Of a DNA stretch of 64,000 nucleotides, positions 34,296 to 44,545 are shown one piece after another. The DNA lies in NCBI RefSeq assembly GCF_002865645.1, contig NW_020194518.1, positions 1,301,463 through 1,365,462 on the forward strand, read 5' to 3'. Made by a program: the position numbers and the translations under genes. The notes under the pieces are model-generated. The model saw only the letters and a list, made by a program, of their open reading frames with translations, searched no databases and was not told the DNA's origin. How positions within the stretch are numbered: position 1 is the stretch's first letter; the number at the start of each line of letters is the position of its first letter. The DNA comes from Hyaloscypha bicolor E. Its lineage: Eukaryota > Ascomycota > Leotiomycetes > Helotiales > Hyaloscyphaceae.

Positions 34296-36427
34296 CGTGG
34301 AATCCGCAAATAGAGAAAACCAAAGAACCAGGGCGAGCCGCACAAACCGATACTTGAGTTGGAAGGTCGAATGGTGCTGTCGTGTCAGAGAGGGCTGACA
34401 GAGGACCCCCGTACCTTTATGTGGCATACAGCTGCAGCTGATTTTCCACGCCCAGTCAATGGTCAGTGCCGTGCATCAATCAGCGAGAGGGGGGGCCCGA
34501 AGACCACTGCCCGGCCGAGTGATCTCTGCTCCTGGGAAGAGGATTAACGCCCCACCACCCCGGATTCTCGGGCAGCGACTCCATCCAAAGTCCATGGCTG
34601 GGCCCTGTCGCGACCCTGCTAGCTGGGTGGCTGGATGGCTGGTATCCGAGGGCCAGGAATCAGGATGGGATCGTGTGCGGGTGGTGCACCGCGCGAATCC
34701 ACGAACCAAACTGCATCGGTTAAGTTCCTCCTCCATGGATGCCCCCCCCAAACCAAATGTGCGGCGAGGGACTTCAAAACGGTCGACGACTCGCTCGCTC
34801 GCCACTGTCCGCTTCAAATCCATGCAGATTTGATTGGGGGCTTCTTCTCCCCATGCGATCATTCGTGCCCAGCGGAGAGGCTGGCCCGTCACCCGAACAA
34901 GAAGCCCTGAGTGGCTCACCACCTCGACTTTCTTCAAACAGGGAGGTGACTTCCTCGCAGAGCTATTGTGGGAGCACTCCTCCTCATGGCCCAGATGTCA
35001 AGGCCCGTCAGAGATAGAAAGACCGAGGAGCGGCGAGACGAGGACCCGAAAACTCTACTGCTCTCCTTGGCATCGTGGAGGGCGAACGTCACGTGGAAGG
35101 CATCTTGCAGGAAATGTCGATGCAGGTCGTCACATTGACCAATCAAAGGCTTGTCGTCGCCCCTCGGCAGCTGAAAAGGGGACGCGAGCAACACTGGGTG
35201 ACCATGCTCAAAATAAACCCATTGGTGGCCTCCCACTTTACTCGCCTCTCGACTGCACCAGTGGGAGCTATCGAGGATCCAATCGTCTCCAACACCGACT
35301 GATCTGTCTGGTGGTTTATATCGACTGAGATGAGACAGGCGACACTGTACAGAACGATTTTGGAAGAGCCTAGCAGGCACCACAGGACAGTGATCTCAGA
35401 TCTGCCCACGCCTCCGTACTGCCGAGACTTGGCCTTTGACTGGGATGGCTTGGTGCCGTGAACATGTTCTCGTGTCGCCCTTGCAAAGAAATCTTTAATT
35501 TAAATGAAAGTGGTGAAACATAAATCGTAGAATTGGCCAATCGTAGGGACTGAGGGGTCGGGGTTTCAAAGATGACTAAAATGGAAAGTGCTTGTGTGGT
35601 TATGGATATGGAGAACTTCTCGCCACCACCGTTCCGTCACTATGTCCTTGCATCTTTTGAGGCGCGTCGGCCCAAGGTTCCAATCGCAGACCAAGAGGTA
35701 TGCCGTGCAGACCACCGCTGCCGTCGCGGGAGCTGCCACGTTCCGGTGGTGTGCCCTGCCCAGGTGCGGATCATTGGAGTTTCCGCAAGCCTGCAGATGC
35801 AAGGGATCCGAGCTTCCGTGAGCTATAATACCAGACATCTCTCGCACTCGTCGAGAGGTCTCGTGGACTGATTGACTTTTCTCCACTCTCAACCGCTTGG
35901 CGTTTGTGAATTGAGGCTAAAGGGACTTCCCCGTACCGACTCACCATTGTTACCCTCATATTTTTGCTCAAGTGAGTAAGTAAGCGTGCGCTCCAACACC
36001 AGATATGCTGTTACATGGAGTGTTTATTGAAAATAAAGGTCTTTCGCAGACAAGCTAGCTTTAAGGTCATTGGCTTCTTGGATCACGCGTCGCGACCGTT
36101 CGTAAATTCGAGCCTCTCATATTACGTCAATTCTTGCCCAAAGATAGGGCAACATTGCAGAAGAAGAGAAGTACCAGAATTAGTTCGCGCAAATTCTGGA
36201 CAGTTGAGAACAAAGGAATAAGACTGGAGGTGAAAATGGCAATGATGGACGAATTTTACGTCATGAGTCAGCCAAAACCGCAAGTGCGAATGACCCACGC
36301 CGAACAAGCTTCACTAGAGCTTCAGCTGAGTGAAATTATTAAAGCTTGAATTCACTTCACAGTTTCAATTCATGTTTGGCATGTTAATTTTGCTTTTCTC
36401 TGCAGTTATATCCGTTTCATTTTCGGA
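34296..36427. other. Long intergenic stretch
   Basis: 2.1 kb without a recognised gene. Overlapping open frames at 34.4-35.4 kb on both strands show no domain and look like GC-rich chance frames. It includes the promoter of the sugar transporter. Confidence 0.5.
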
Positions 36428-37425
36428 ATGCACCCCTTTCAATTCTCGCCTCCTTTCTCGGCCTCGCTTCGGCTCTCGCCATCAACCTTCGTTCAACCGC
36501 CCAAGAAGAACCAGCTTAACGGCACATAATCCACCAATTCCCCAACTCAACATGGGTAGAAAGCACTGCCGTTCGCAGCTCCGTCCGCCTCCTTGTCACA
36601 ATCGCCACCGCTCCCGAGCTTTATCCCATCTCCCCTGCTTCCTCCAAAACCTCCACCCTCCTCCACACTTTCGCCCCCTTCATCGCCATCCTCGGCATCA
36701 CCGAAACGCAACCCGACCGCTTCTACGTAATAGCAGGGAGCCTCTCCCTTACACCCCCAATCGACCCAGGACTAGGAACCTACACCATCTATTCCGTGGA
36801 TCTCCAGAATTTTAACTCCATCACCACCACCGGCGCCTCGATCCAAGAAGTGATGGCCCTGACTTCCGCGGTTCTTCTCAATGGAATGGGCACGCTCAGC
36901 TCCTCTTCCGGTCTGATAATCGCGGCGGATTCGGCGGATGGCGCTATCTACCTCGTTGACACGCAAACAGGAAATTAGAGCATCCTGTTGAAAGAGCCAG
37001 AGATGGGTCCTCCAACCGGCGCACTGCTTGGCATCAACGGCGTTCGTGTCTTACCTCCTGGCAAAGGGAATGATACAGTGTATATTTATCTCTCTAACAC
37101 CGATGCCTCAACATTCCACAGTGTGCCGGTTTCCCTCTCCACGTTGCAAAAATTAGGATCAGTGGAAACCCTTTTCACTGGTTACGCTTTGATGGTTCCG
37201 CCTTGGATAAGAGTTGGGAGAGGCGTATCTGGCGGGAGGAGAAAGGAATGCGTTGTTGACGGTTGCTCTTGGCAGTGGCGAGATGCAAACTGTGTATGGG
37301 GGGGGAGTGAGACGGAGCTGGTGGGGCATACTAGTGTTGCTTTGGGAAGAACGTGGGGAGAGAAAGGGAATGTGTTTATCACGACGCAGAAGGGAGGCGT
37401 GGTGGGTGTTGATGTTGGGCGTTGA
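36428..37425 (+). pseudogene. SMP-30/six-bladed beta-propeller secreted protein, disrupted
   Basis: Family blocks are easily read in + frames: a signal-peptide-like LSILASFLGLASALA, FPNSTWVESTAVRSSVRLLVTIATAPELY, ILGITETQPDRFYVIAG, YSVDLQNF, LLNGMGTLSSSSGLIIAADSADGAIY, ALLGINGVRVLPPGK, VYIYLSNTDASTFHSVPVSLS and GHTSVALGRTWGEKGNVFITT. They cannot be joined. The ATG at 36428 is out of frame with the signal peptide. TAA at 36517-36519 and TAG at 36976-36978 interrupt the body. At least two further shifts occur at about 37185-37215 and 37300, where GGERNALLTVALGSGEMQTVYGG is in another frame. Intact relatives are lactonase-like secreted proteins of unknown substrate. Confidence 0.8.
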
Positions 37426-38036
37426 ATCCTTCATCGTCTGTCAAGAGAGGAGTCCAGAATGTTGATTTTCGGGATGAAGAGCCACACCTTCGAGAACGAA
37501 TCTTCAAGCACAGACCGAGCGTAGGGAAACAGTCGATAATCGTCATCTGGCGAAATCTTCTGACATTGCAGCACATATATCAAGGTCTATATAGAGTGGT
37601 CGACAGCCGTGATCGCCAAATACCCCACACACTCCCACTGGCCGCCTTGTATGTGTGTGTTGAGCGGCTTGACAGTGAAACAGAAACAAGATCCCCAGGT
37701 CTATAACTGCCGTCGCACAATTGTAGCGAGTCGCGTCTGCCGGCAGGCATCACGCTCGTGTGTACTCTGCAGCTGAATTTAGGCCTTTTGGGATGGTAAC
37801 CAATGCGATCCAAGAAAACGAATTGAAGTAACGTTGTTTTAGATTGCGATGTTTAGGCTCGCGGGTATCGGGGATGTGAGGGGAGGGTGACTTTAGGCGG
37901 GAATCGGGGTGATAAGCGAGTGGGAAGGGGTTGAAAAGGGGCTCGCGTATTTGGGGACTTCGCTGATGAGAGGCTGGCTTGTAAAGATATGATCTTTATT
38001 CAGCGCTATTGCAACTTCCTGACTCAATGCTGAGAG
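37426..38036. other. Intergenic stretch
   Basis: No gene recognised. Confidence 0.5.
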
Positions 38037-38318
38037 TCATATGCTTTCGGGCTGCGAGGAAGTGAACGTCTCCCCCACGTTCGACTCCATGACCCAAGGT
38101 GAAGATGCTGGATAATGAACGACTAATGTACACCAAAGTAACTCCGCTCTCACAACGACAATCTTGTCCTCTTCGACGCTACCATCCGCAGCACAATCCT
38201 CGCAACAAGTCTCCATAATCAGACAGCCCTCAACCCAGAGTCGAGTACGGTTGAGATCATGCAACAATCCTAACTCGTCCTCAGAAATATCCCGGAGATA
38301 TTTATCATTGGGGGCCAC
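38037..38318 (-). CDS. Open frame overlapping the end of the unknown 608-aa gene
   Basis: 93 codons, acidic and natural-looking (NDKYLRDISEDELGLLHDL, then WVEGCLIMETCCEDC), starting without an ATG and overlapping the last codons of the upstream gene. A one-base change in the homopolymer at 38310-38314 would fuse it to that gene as its C-terminus. It may therefore be the true end of that protein, split by a frameshift or a sequence error. Confidence 0.4.
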   Translation of the reverse strand: MAPNDKYLRDISEDELGLLHDLNRTRLWVEGCLIMETCCEDCAADGSVEEDKIVVVRAELLWCTLVVHYPASSPWVMESNVGETFTSSQPESI

Positions 38319-40131
38319 CAGCTATATGGCCATATCCATTTCTGAAGCGGGCGATTTCCCTAGCTTGCTGGGCGAAGGTTTGCTGAGAAGGCTGCTGGCG
38401 AGGCTGCTGCTGAGGATGTTGGCGAGAGTACTGGTGAAATTGATGGCGAGGGCGCTGACGAGGGCGCTGGCGAAATTGCTGGGTTGATGGCTGCATCTGA
38501 GTTTGAAAATGTGAAAAGCCATGTTGTCCAGGTTGAGGAGTAGGCCACAGGCCCTGAACCTGCATCCTATTCTGGTACAACCTCATCTCCGTAGCTTGTT
38601 GCACCTGGGTTTGGGCTTGGAGTGGCTTCAGCTGATGAAGATGTGAAAAGCCATGTTGTACAGGCCATGGAGGCAGAGTTTGCTGATTCTGGTTCATGGA
38701 CCTCACTCGAGCCTGAGTAGGTTGTTGTGCTTGGTCTTGAGCTTGGCGTGGCCGCAGCTGATCTTGATGGGGAAAGCCTTGTAGCGCCGGTTGAGGGGTA
38801 GGCCACGGGCCTTGACCTTGTATGTCACTCTGGTTCGCCATCACCTGTTGAGTCTGAGGAGCTTGTTGCGCCTGGTTTTGAGCTTGAACTTGGAGTGGCT
38901 GCTGGGGTGTCTGAGTCTGCTGCTGCAACGGCTGCTTGGGCGACTGATGGGGCAAGTGAGGTGATCTATCATGTCTGCCAAGAAGAGCACAATACTGGCA
39001 CACCGGAATATCATCAAGTTTGAAATCTTCGTCCTCGAAGAGCGGTTGCCCATCCTTGGTGTGAATATTCTTGAGCTCGAGGAAACTCCAATGGTCCCAC
39101 TTGTCGATAGCGAGTCTCCAATGCCAGCACTGAGCCCTTTTAATCTGGTACTCCTGCATGGGATTTGCCTCTTTTTTAGCCTTGTTAGGATAATTAGCGG
39201 CCTCCTCTGCCTTGCTCACACCCTCCCTGGCCTCCTCCTTCTCTCGTGCAGCCTGATTCTCAGGTTTCAAGAATTGTTGGCGATGGTACTCAACATCTTG
39301 CCATTCCCTTAATCGTTTCAGTGCATCCCCGGGGAACCTATGCAAGATCATCAAGATATCGAGGTCTCTAAGTCTCTCGGCCTGAAGTTCCACCTCCCAT
39401 TCTTCTAGTTCTTCTAGATCTTCTCCGATCTCCTCCGCTTCCCTCTCCACATCCCTCTCCGCCTCTCTGTCCGCCTCGTCCTCCTCAGCCTCAATTTCTT
39501 CCCGTCTCGACTGGCCCCATTCCCACCACTCCTGTGGAGATGGTGGACGGGCGGCAGCTTCTAGGCAGATTCGGGCACGGATCGCTTTTTCGCACTGTAG
39601 TTGTTTCCGTTCAGCCTCGATTATACGTCTCATCAAGAGGAGGAAACCGTTTGCGCTCTTGATGCCGTTTTCCTGCAAGAAGGTGTTCCAGGTTGCATGG
39701 TCAGATTGCCAAGATTGCCAGGGCAGTAACCGGAGCCAAAGAAAAGGTGTCTTGTTCTCCGGCCTGTATCTGTTCGCTACCTTCTCACCGATCATCCATT
39801 TCATCCTCAACATTACCCAATGCAAGGGAATGTTATTTTCCTTCAAGGCGGTGGTCAGGGTAGCAAAGTCAGATTTCCAGGGCAGTTGTCGGATCCAACT
39901 GTACCGAGATTCCGGTCCAAGCTCCAGTTCAGGTCCATCCATTGAATTGATTAACAACTTCAACATTGTCCACCCCACCGGAGGTTGGTTCTCTGGTTGC
40001 GGTTCGTACATTGACTTCATCCTCTTCAACATGTACAGTGCGGATGTTCTCGTGCAGGCCTCTCGCCTCCCTTCAGTCACGACCAGTTTCTGCGTTGGAC
40101 CTCCCCCAGTCTCCAAGAATCTGCTCGCCAT
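38305..40131 (-). CDS. Unknown Glu- and Gln-rich protein with internal repeats
   Basis: A single uninterrupted frame of 608 residues from an ATG at 40131. Residues about 50-170 hold two related segments with the pattern (F/Y)xWLRxLPWxS...ATxxxxLxEN(N/G)I...LxxMxxxI. Next comes a Trp-containing EWWEWGQSRREEIE start to a long Glu-rich coiled coil (about 215-345), then a CWHWRLAIDKWDHWSFLELKNIH segment, a CQYC pair, and a Pro/Gln-rich tail of about 190 residues with repeats ending GFxHxxQLxPxQAQ. No enzyme fold is recognised. Long uninterrupted coding with biased composition suggests an expressed lineage-specific gene. The frame ends at a five-G run (+ strand 38310-38314), beyond which another protein-like frame runs to 38037. 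Confidence 0.6.
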   Translation of the reverse strand: MASRFLETGGGPTQKLVVTEGRREACTRTSALYMLKRMKSMYEPQPENQPPVGWTMLKLLINSMDGPELELGPESRYSWIRQLPWKSDFATLTTALKENNIPLHWVMLRMKWMIGEKVANRYRPENKTPFLWLRLLPWQSWQSDHATWNTFLQENGIKSANGFLLLMRRIIEAERKQLQCEKAIRARICLEAAARPPSPQEWWEWGQSRREEIEAEEDEADREAERDVEREAEEIGEDLEELEEWEVELQAERLRDLDILMILHRFPGDALKRLREWQDVEYHRQQFLKPENQAAREKEEAREGVSKAEEAANYPNKAKKEANPMQEYQIKRAQCWHWRLAIDKWDHWSFLELKNIHTKDGQPLFEDEDFKLDDIPVCQYCALLGRHDRSPHLPHQSPKQPLQQQTQTPQQPLQVQAQNQAQQAPQTQQVMANQSDIQGQGPWPTPQPALQGFPHQDQLRPRQAQDQAQQPTQARVRSMNQNQQTLPPWPVQHGFSHLHQLKPLQAQTQVQQATEMRLYQNRMQVQGLWPTPQPGQHGFSHFQTQMQPSTQQFRQRPRQRPRHQFHQYSRQHPQQQPRQQPSQQTFAQQAREIARFRNGYGHIAGGPQ

Positions 40132-41377
40132 TGTATGCAGAGCTCGAGCTCGAGCACAGTGCTGTATTAAAACTATGGGTGGGTATGAATGCCGTCGCTC
40201 GCCGTCTGGGGCTGTCAGAGCGGAGAATATTGATGATTTGAAAGCCTGAAGATATAAATCTTGATAATGATCAAGTTACCATGTGTGTCTGGTTGGGATT
40301 GCATACCTGTAGAGCCATATTTGGAGGAAGCTACGATGGGGCTGCCACCCACAACCCTCGAACCTTCCTGCCGTATCATGTCACAAATAAAGAATTTTCA
40401 TCCATCGTGTTCCTGCCATTTTCCTCACCCTCTGGATCACTGAACCAAATATCGGCGCCTTGTCCCTTTCCTTTTGGCCGGTTCTTTGCGGTCCGGCATT
40501 CCGCTTCCTTCTGGTTCCCTCTGCTTCCCTGTCACCATTTAATAGAAAGATGTTGCTACCACTGCAAGGATATACCAAATGGCGTCGTCAGCGAAAAGAA
40601 TAAGCACATAGCCCATGTGAGCTGGCTGAGAATCCTGTGTGTTCCGCTGCCGGACCCAGCAACCCCTAGATCCCGAGCCACTTGCTCGTTGTGTTTCTTG
40701 TATTCCTCAATCGCGTTCACCCAATTCTGTTGATCATCAGCTTTCGATCCGGAAGTGAAGAGTCTCGATTGGTCGCGAATTGCTTTCATCCTGCCTCGCA
40801 TGATCGCAGTAACTCCTAGGTCACCAGTTACCTGCTTGCGTTTTGTACACCTCAATGACCTTCACCCATTCTCTCGACAATCATCTTTCGAAGCGGAAGA
40901 AGAGAGGTTCAATTGGTAGTGACAAGACGCGAAGGAGGTATTGGCGACTGTGGGGGAAGTTTTCTTCTGAACGGGAGGGACGAGCGAGCCTCGAGTTTCG
41001 CACAAGTGCAGTACATTGACGAGCGAAGGAGGGCATTTCGAGGTTGAATCGCAGCTCAATTGCATGACCAGCTCAATGATGTTTGGAGAACTCATCAATC
41101 GGTACTATGGGGACAGCATTCGAAGAGGTGAAGTAAGGGAGGTGATGATTTGTTGGTCAAACTTTGTCCAGAAGCCTTGGATGGATTGGCACACTGAAGC
41201 AGGTACCCAGCAGGCTCGAATTGATTTGTATGTGATCTTTCACCTTTCTCAACTATTTTGTATGATTGTTGTATGATTGTAACCAGCAGTCTAGGATCTT
41301 TGGTTTGAAATTGGCCCTATTTCGAAGGAGTCAAGCCTGCGGTATTGCCTCACTTCATGCCTTCTCTCCGCTTCCAC
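40132..41377. other. Intergenic stretch with coding-like fragments
   Basis: No secure gene. On the minus strand, two similar fragments read WVNAIEEYKKHNEQ (about 40680-40725) and WVKVIEVYKTQAGN (about 40830-40870). They look like a decayed tandem duplication of a short coding segment. Confidence 0.4.
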
Positions 41378-41653
41378 TCACGGACTAAGGTCACTACGGG
41401 AAGTCAAGCCGTTCTCCTCGATTGAGGCATGGAGCTTCATGACGTTATCCGCCAAGCCGCTGGCCTCGTTGTGCCGGTCAGCATGACGGTCATGGTCTTT
41501 GCCCTGTGGACAAAAACCATTCATACCCCCGGTGGTGTTTTGGTTGACTTCTTTCCCATGTAGCTTCTCCCCAATCGGTCCTCCGGCTTCTCCTCTCCCT
41601 CTATCAAGCCAAGAGTCCGCACTTATTTCTTCCACCACTCCTTCCAAAATCAT
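41378..41653 (-). CDS. Small hydrophilic open frame, unknown
   Basis: 91 codons from an ATG at 41653, His/Asp/Glu-rich, with no known domain. It lies in a run of small minus-strand frames. Could be chance. Confidence 0.25.
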   Translation of the reverse strand: MILEGVVEEISADSWLDRGRGEAGGPIGEKLHGKEVNQNTTGGMNGFCPQGKDHDRHADRHNEASGLADNVMKLHASIEENGLTSRSDLSP

Positions 41654-41782
41654 TGTTCAACATCCACCTTCCTCCTAGCCTTTAGTCCTTTCACTCAGAA
41701 CCACATTGATCCCAACAGAGCAACTGTAGCTCAGACGAGGATCGGCGTACAAGAGCAAGAGCCCTTGTCTTTAATCCATTCG

Positions 41783-41846
41783 TCGACCGCTCCATTCATC
41801 GACCGCTCCATTCACCGACCGCTCTATTCACCGACCGCTCCATACA
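41783..41846. repeat. 16-bp tandem repeat
   Basis: Four copies of CGACCGCTCCATTCAT with small changes. The stop codon of the minus-strand gene ending at 41824 lies inside the array. Confidence 0.85.
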
Positions 41847-42386
41847 TCTCCTCCCAATGATCATCGTCAAACTCTTTTGGGTTCTTCTGGAATTCTTTGA
41901 ATTGCCGCTTCATGTTCCTACCCAGCTCCTTCTCTTGAATCAATTCCTTGGCCGTCTCATCGATATCCGCCTTGAGTTCGTGTAGAACCTGTTCGGGTCC
42001 TCCTCGTATTGCTCATACGCCCACTGCATAGCCCTCCCGCTTCACCGCTCTTCCGGGAGGCTGTGGTAGAGAAGTTCGAAGTATGGGCGTGGAACAATGT
42101 GGAACCAGTGGTGCGGTTTGGAAGGAGATGATTTGACGTCAGGTTCGCGAAGAAGGGTCGAGTTCGTGGGCTTCGCGCAAGTGTGCCTATTCTTAAGTTC
42201 ACGTACCTTCGGAGCAACTTTGTATTCCCAGACAGAGAATCCTCCCAGGATGCCTCCTGCCACTCCTCCTCCGCATCCTATTCCACCTACAACAAGAACG
42301 GCTTTCGCTCTGACGAGCCAGGAAATTTTCCTCTTGGTCGATGCTTGCTGCACAACGTCCTTCGAGACCTCCTTCCTGAGGCTCAT
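41824..42386 (-). CDS. Small predicted mitochondrial membrane protein
   Basis: Proposed exons 42386-42207 and 41988-41824 with a 218-bp intron (GTACGT...CAG), joining ...SVWEYKVAPK to VLHELKADIDETAKELI in frame; 114 residues from the ATG at 42386. One membrane helix with a glycine zipper (VLVVGGIGCGGGVAGGILGG) is followed by a charged helical tail ending FDDDHWEEMYGAVGE. The frame is open upstream of the ATG, and those residues (RPSFRRSPPQFLSRKRPLSRQAFST) look like a mitochondrial presequence. The true start may therefore lie in an upstream exon. The intron is longer than its neighbours, so a small extra exon is possible. No family recognised. Confidence 0.5.
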
Positions 42387-42707
42387 GGTCGAGAAGGCTT
42401 GTCTTGAAAGAGGGCGCTTTCTGGACAGAAATTGAGGTGGAGATCTTCGAAAGGAAGGTCTTGCGGGTTGTTGACGAAACGTAGGTGCTTGTGAAGTTCC
42501 GAGGGTACAGAGCAGAGAAAGAATGATTACTTCCCGCTCAGAATCTGAGTCTTTCAGAAGTTGCAAAGGGCAAAAGGTTTGCAGAATCAGAGGATTGCTA
42601 ACTCTTGTGAGTGGTTGTGTGGCGGGTTATTGAGAATATGATAGCTTACATTTCAATAATACTTTCAGCCGCCATCGATCAGATCGAGGAAAAGTTATCC
42701 CACCGCT

Positions 42708-43037
42708 TCACCGCTTGCTTTCATCACTTTGCTCCTTGTTCCCAGCACCTCCCCTGGCATACCAGTCCACCCACATCGCCTTTTCCTTCCCGATCATATC
42801 CACCGAATCGTTCATGACAAAGACCCCCTGCTTCGCAGCAGGAGCCATCAAAGTGACAACGGAGAGATTGAGAATAATCTCAGCTATGATCCCGAGAATG
42901 GCGAGAAGCACAAAAGCACTCATAACAAGGAAAGGTCCATCATCTTTCCCGGGAGTTTTAGTGTTGCCCTTTGGGAAGGAATCGTTCTGTATTTTCTGTG
43001 AAGGTGTTTGAGTACGCCACCTTTGTTCGGCTTTCAT
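42708..43037 (-). CDS. Small predicted membrane protein, unknown
   Basis: 109 residues from the ATG at 43037. A hydrophilic N-terminus is followed by one clear membrane helix (FLVMSAFVLLAILGIIAEII) and a short tail. The frame is open further upstream with an Arg/His-rich sequence that could be a presequence in another exon; no intron is convincing. Same strand and general design as the neighbours at 41824-42386 and 44009-44545. Confidence 0.4.
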   Translation of the reverse strand: MKAEQRWRTQTPSQKIQNDSFPKGNTKTPGKDDGPFLVMSAFVLLAILGIIAEIILNLSVVTLMAPAAKQGVFVMNDSVDMIGKEKAMWVDWYARGGAGNKEQSDESKR

Positions 43038-44008
43038 GGGGCTTGTTGTGGGAGGGTGTACTCTGTGCTGGTGGGGTTTCCGAACAGGCGTACTACCTTT
43101 GTATCGAAATGTTCGAATGCTGACCACAGAGTAATCGTGGCGATGGAGACCGTGGAATCGTCCGTAAGGTGAGAGGTTGGAGCTTGAGGGCGAACTTGAT
43201 ATTGCATTGAGATGAGCAATAGAGTATTCCTAGCTGAATGAGGAACTGCTTGAGTTTCGTTTGATTATTCGGAAGTGGGGATACTGCTTTTCCCGAGATG
43301 GGGTTGGGATATGCTTTCAGCCACCAATAAAAGCGACTAATAAACCCAATAAAATAACTAGGGTCACTCGCCCAGTAAGAAATTTCGAGAGACAATGTCT
43401 GTTGCGGCTGGTGTCTATCAATTGACAAATTCCCCCGCTCCGCCTCTCGGAGACCATGCCATCCATCCCTCTTCTTTGCTGTAGTCTTTGGAGAACAATT
43501 GGGAGAACATCCTGAGGCTTATAAACAATACACGCTGGGAAACAAAACCTCTCAGAGTGTGTACAAGGAGCACATGCAGCCCAAGAAGGTGGTCTTTGGG
43601 AGAAGAATAAGCAGGCGAGCTGGCTGACGGCGAGTTCCATTTGCGTGAGAACCTATTACATCGAGATGATCTCGAACACGATATGCTGTTCCAATTTTAC
43701 TCGAGACAATGAAACCAGCTCCTGCTCAGTAACATTCCGTCCAGGTAAGATTCCCGAATCAGCCTTCTCCTCAGGGCAAATCTACTGTTGAACCATTCGG
43801 CCCTTCCATCATGCCCACAACAAATCAGAGTTGAACCGACAGAGACCATACAGAAAAGGTCCCAAGAGATGGTGAAAATAAAGTCGTAGTGGTGCTCACA
43901 CATAAGTATAACGGTCGAATGCCGTTGCTGACAGGAATAGCAAACGTGTTGTCTTCAAGCCTAAGGATTCACGAGATGCCAGTGCTGGCCTTTTCTGTGG
44001 TCCCCAAC

Positions 44009-44545
44009 CTAATCAACTCCCGGTTTCTTTACCTCAACAGCAGATCCCTCATGCAGCGTGATTATCCAGTCATTCTTCTCCTTAGCAGGACCCATCCATG
44101 CAGAATAAAGGTAATAAACTCCTGCTGCCAATGCAATAGTCATCGTTGCGGCTGCCAGTGCCTCTGCTACTTGGTCTTGCTTGTTGATTTGCTCCTCGCT
44201 CACACCGTAGTCGAGTTGTCTCTGCCGGACTTCATTCAACTTGTCCTCAAGCTTTTGCTCCTTGTCCCTCAACCACTTCCCCAGGAGAGTCGGAGGGCGT
44301 TTCTTGTAATGCCGCAATTCGTCTAACCTGTCCTCAAGCTTTTGCTCCTTGTCCCTAATCCAACTCTCCAGAAGAGTCGGGGGGCGTTTCTTGTAAGCAA
44401 ATCTTGAGGTCGTGGTCGAGAATTGCGGTGCACGGAGGTGGAGGAAATCGCGCGGCGATAGAAAGGTTCTGTGTCTTCGCAGTACGTTTGTCGCGACCTC
44501 CGGACATTGGATGCGTGATCCAGCTGCGCGGGTCAAGGAGAGCAT
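44009..44545 (-). CDS. Small predicted mitochondrial protein with duplicated 29-aa segment
   Basis: 178 residues from the ATG at 44545. The Arg-rich, acid-poor N-terminus ending ...HLRAPQFSTTTSRF is a good mitochondrial presequence. Two direct copies of YKKRPPTLL...W.RDKEQKLED.L.E.R follow, then a helix (VAEALAAATMTIALAAGVYYL) and a short tail. The duplication is exact in length: 87 bp at DNA level, the shared GGCGTTTCTTGTAA word recurring at 44296 and 44383. No known family. It probably sits in or on the inner mitochondrial membrane, an inference from the presequence and single helix. Confidence 0.55.
   Translation of the reverse strand: MLSLTRAAGSRIQCPEVATNVLRRHRTFLSPRDFLHLRAPQFSTTTSRFAYKKRPPTLLESWIRDKEQKLEDRLDELRHYKKRPPTLLGKWLRDKEQKLEDKLNEVRQRQLDYGVSEEQINKQDQVAEALAAATMTIALAAGVYYLYSAWMGPAKEKNDWIITLHEGSAVEVKKPGVD
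44219..44392. repeat. 87-bp tandem duplication in a coding region
   Basis: Two direct copies with 87-bp period encode the repeated 29-residue segment of the preceding gene, with few differences between them. Confidence 0.85.

Noticed and set aside
34476..35383. Several overlapping open frames of 90-160 codons on both strands
   Set aside because: They overlap each other in GC-rich DNA, lack domains and start context, and none stands out.
41988..42206. Internal mini-exon between the two proposed exons of the small mitochondrial gene
   Set aside because: Candidate sub-introns would be about 30 bp, too short for fungal splicing; the single 218-bp intron is simpler, though not certain.
43037..43428. 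Extending the small membrane protein upstream through a 34-bp intron
   Set aside because: It gives a tidy frame, but the intron is below any plausible minimum length.
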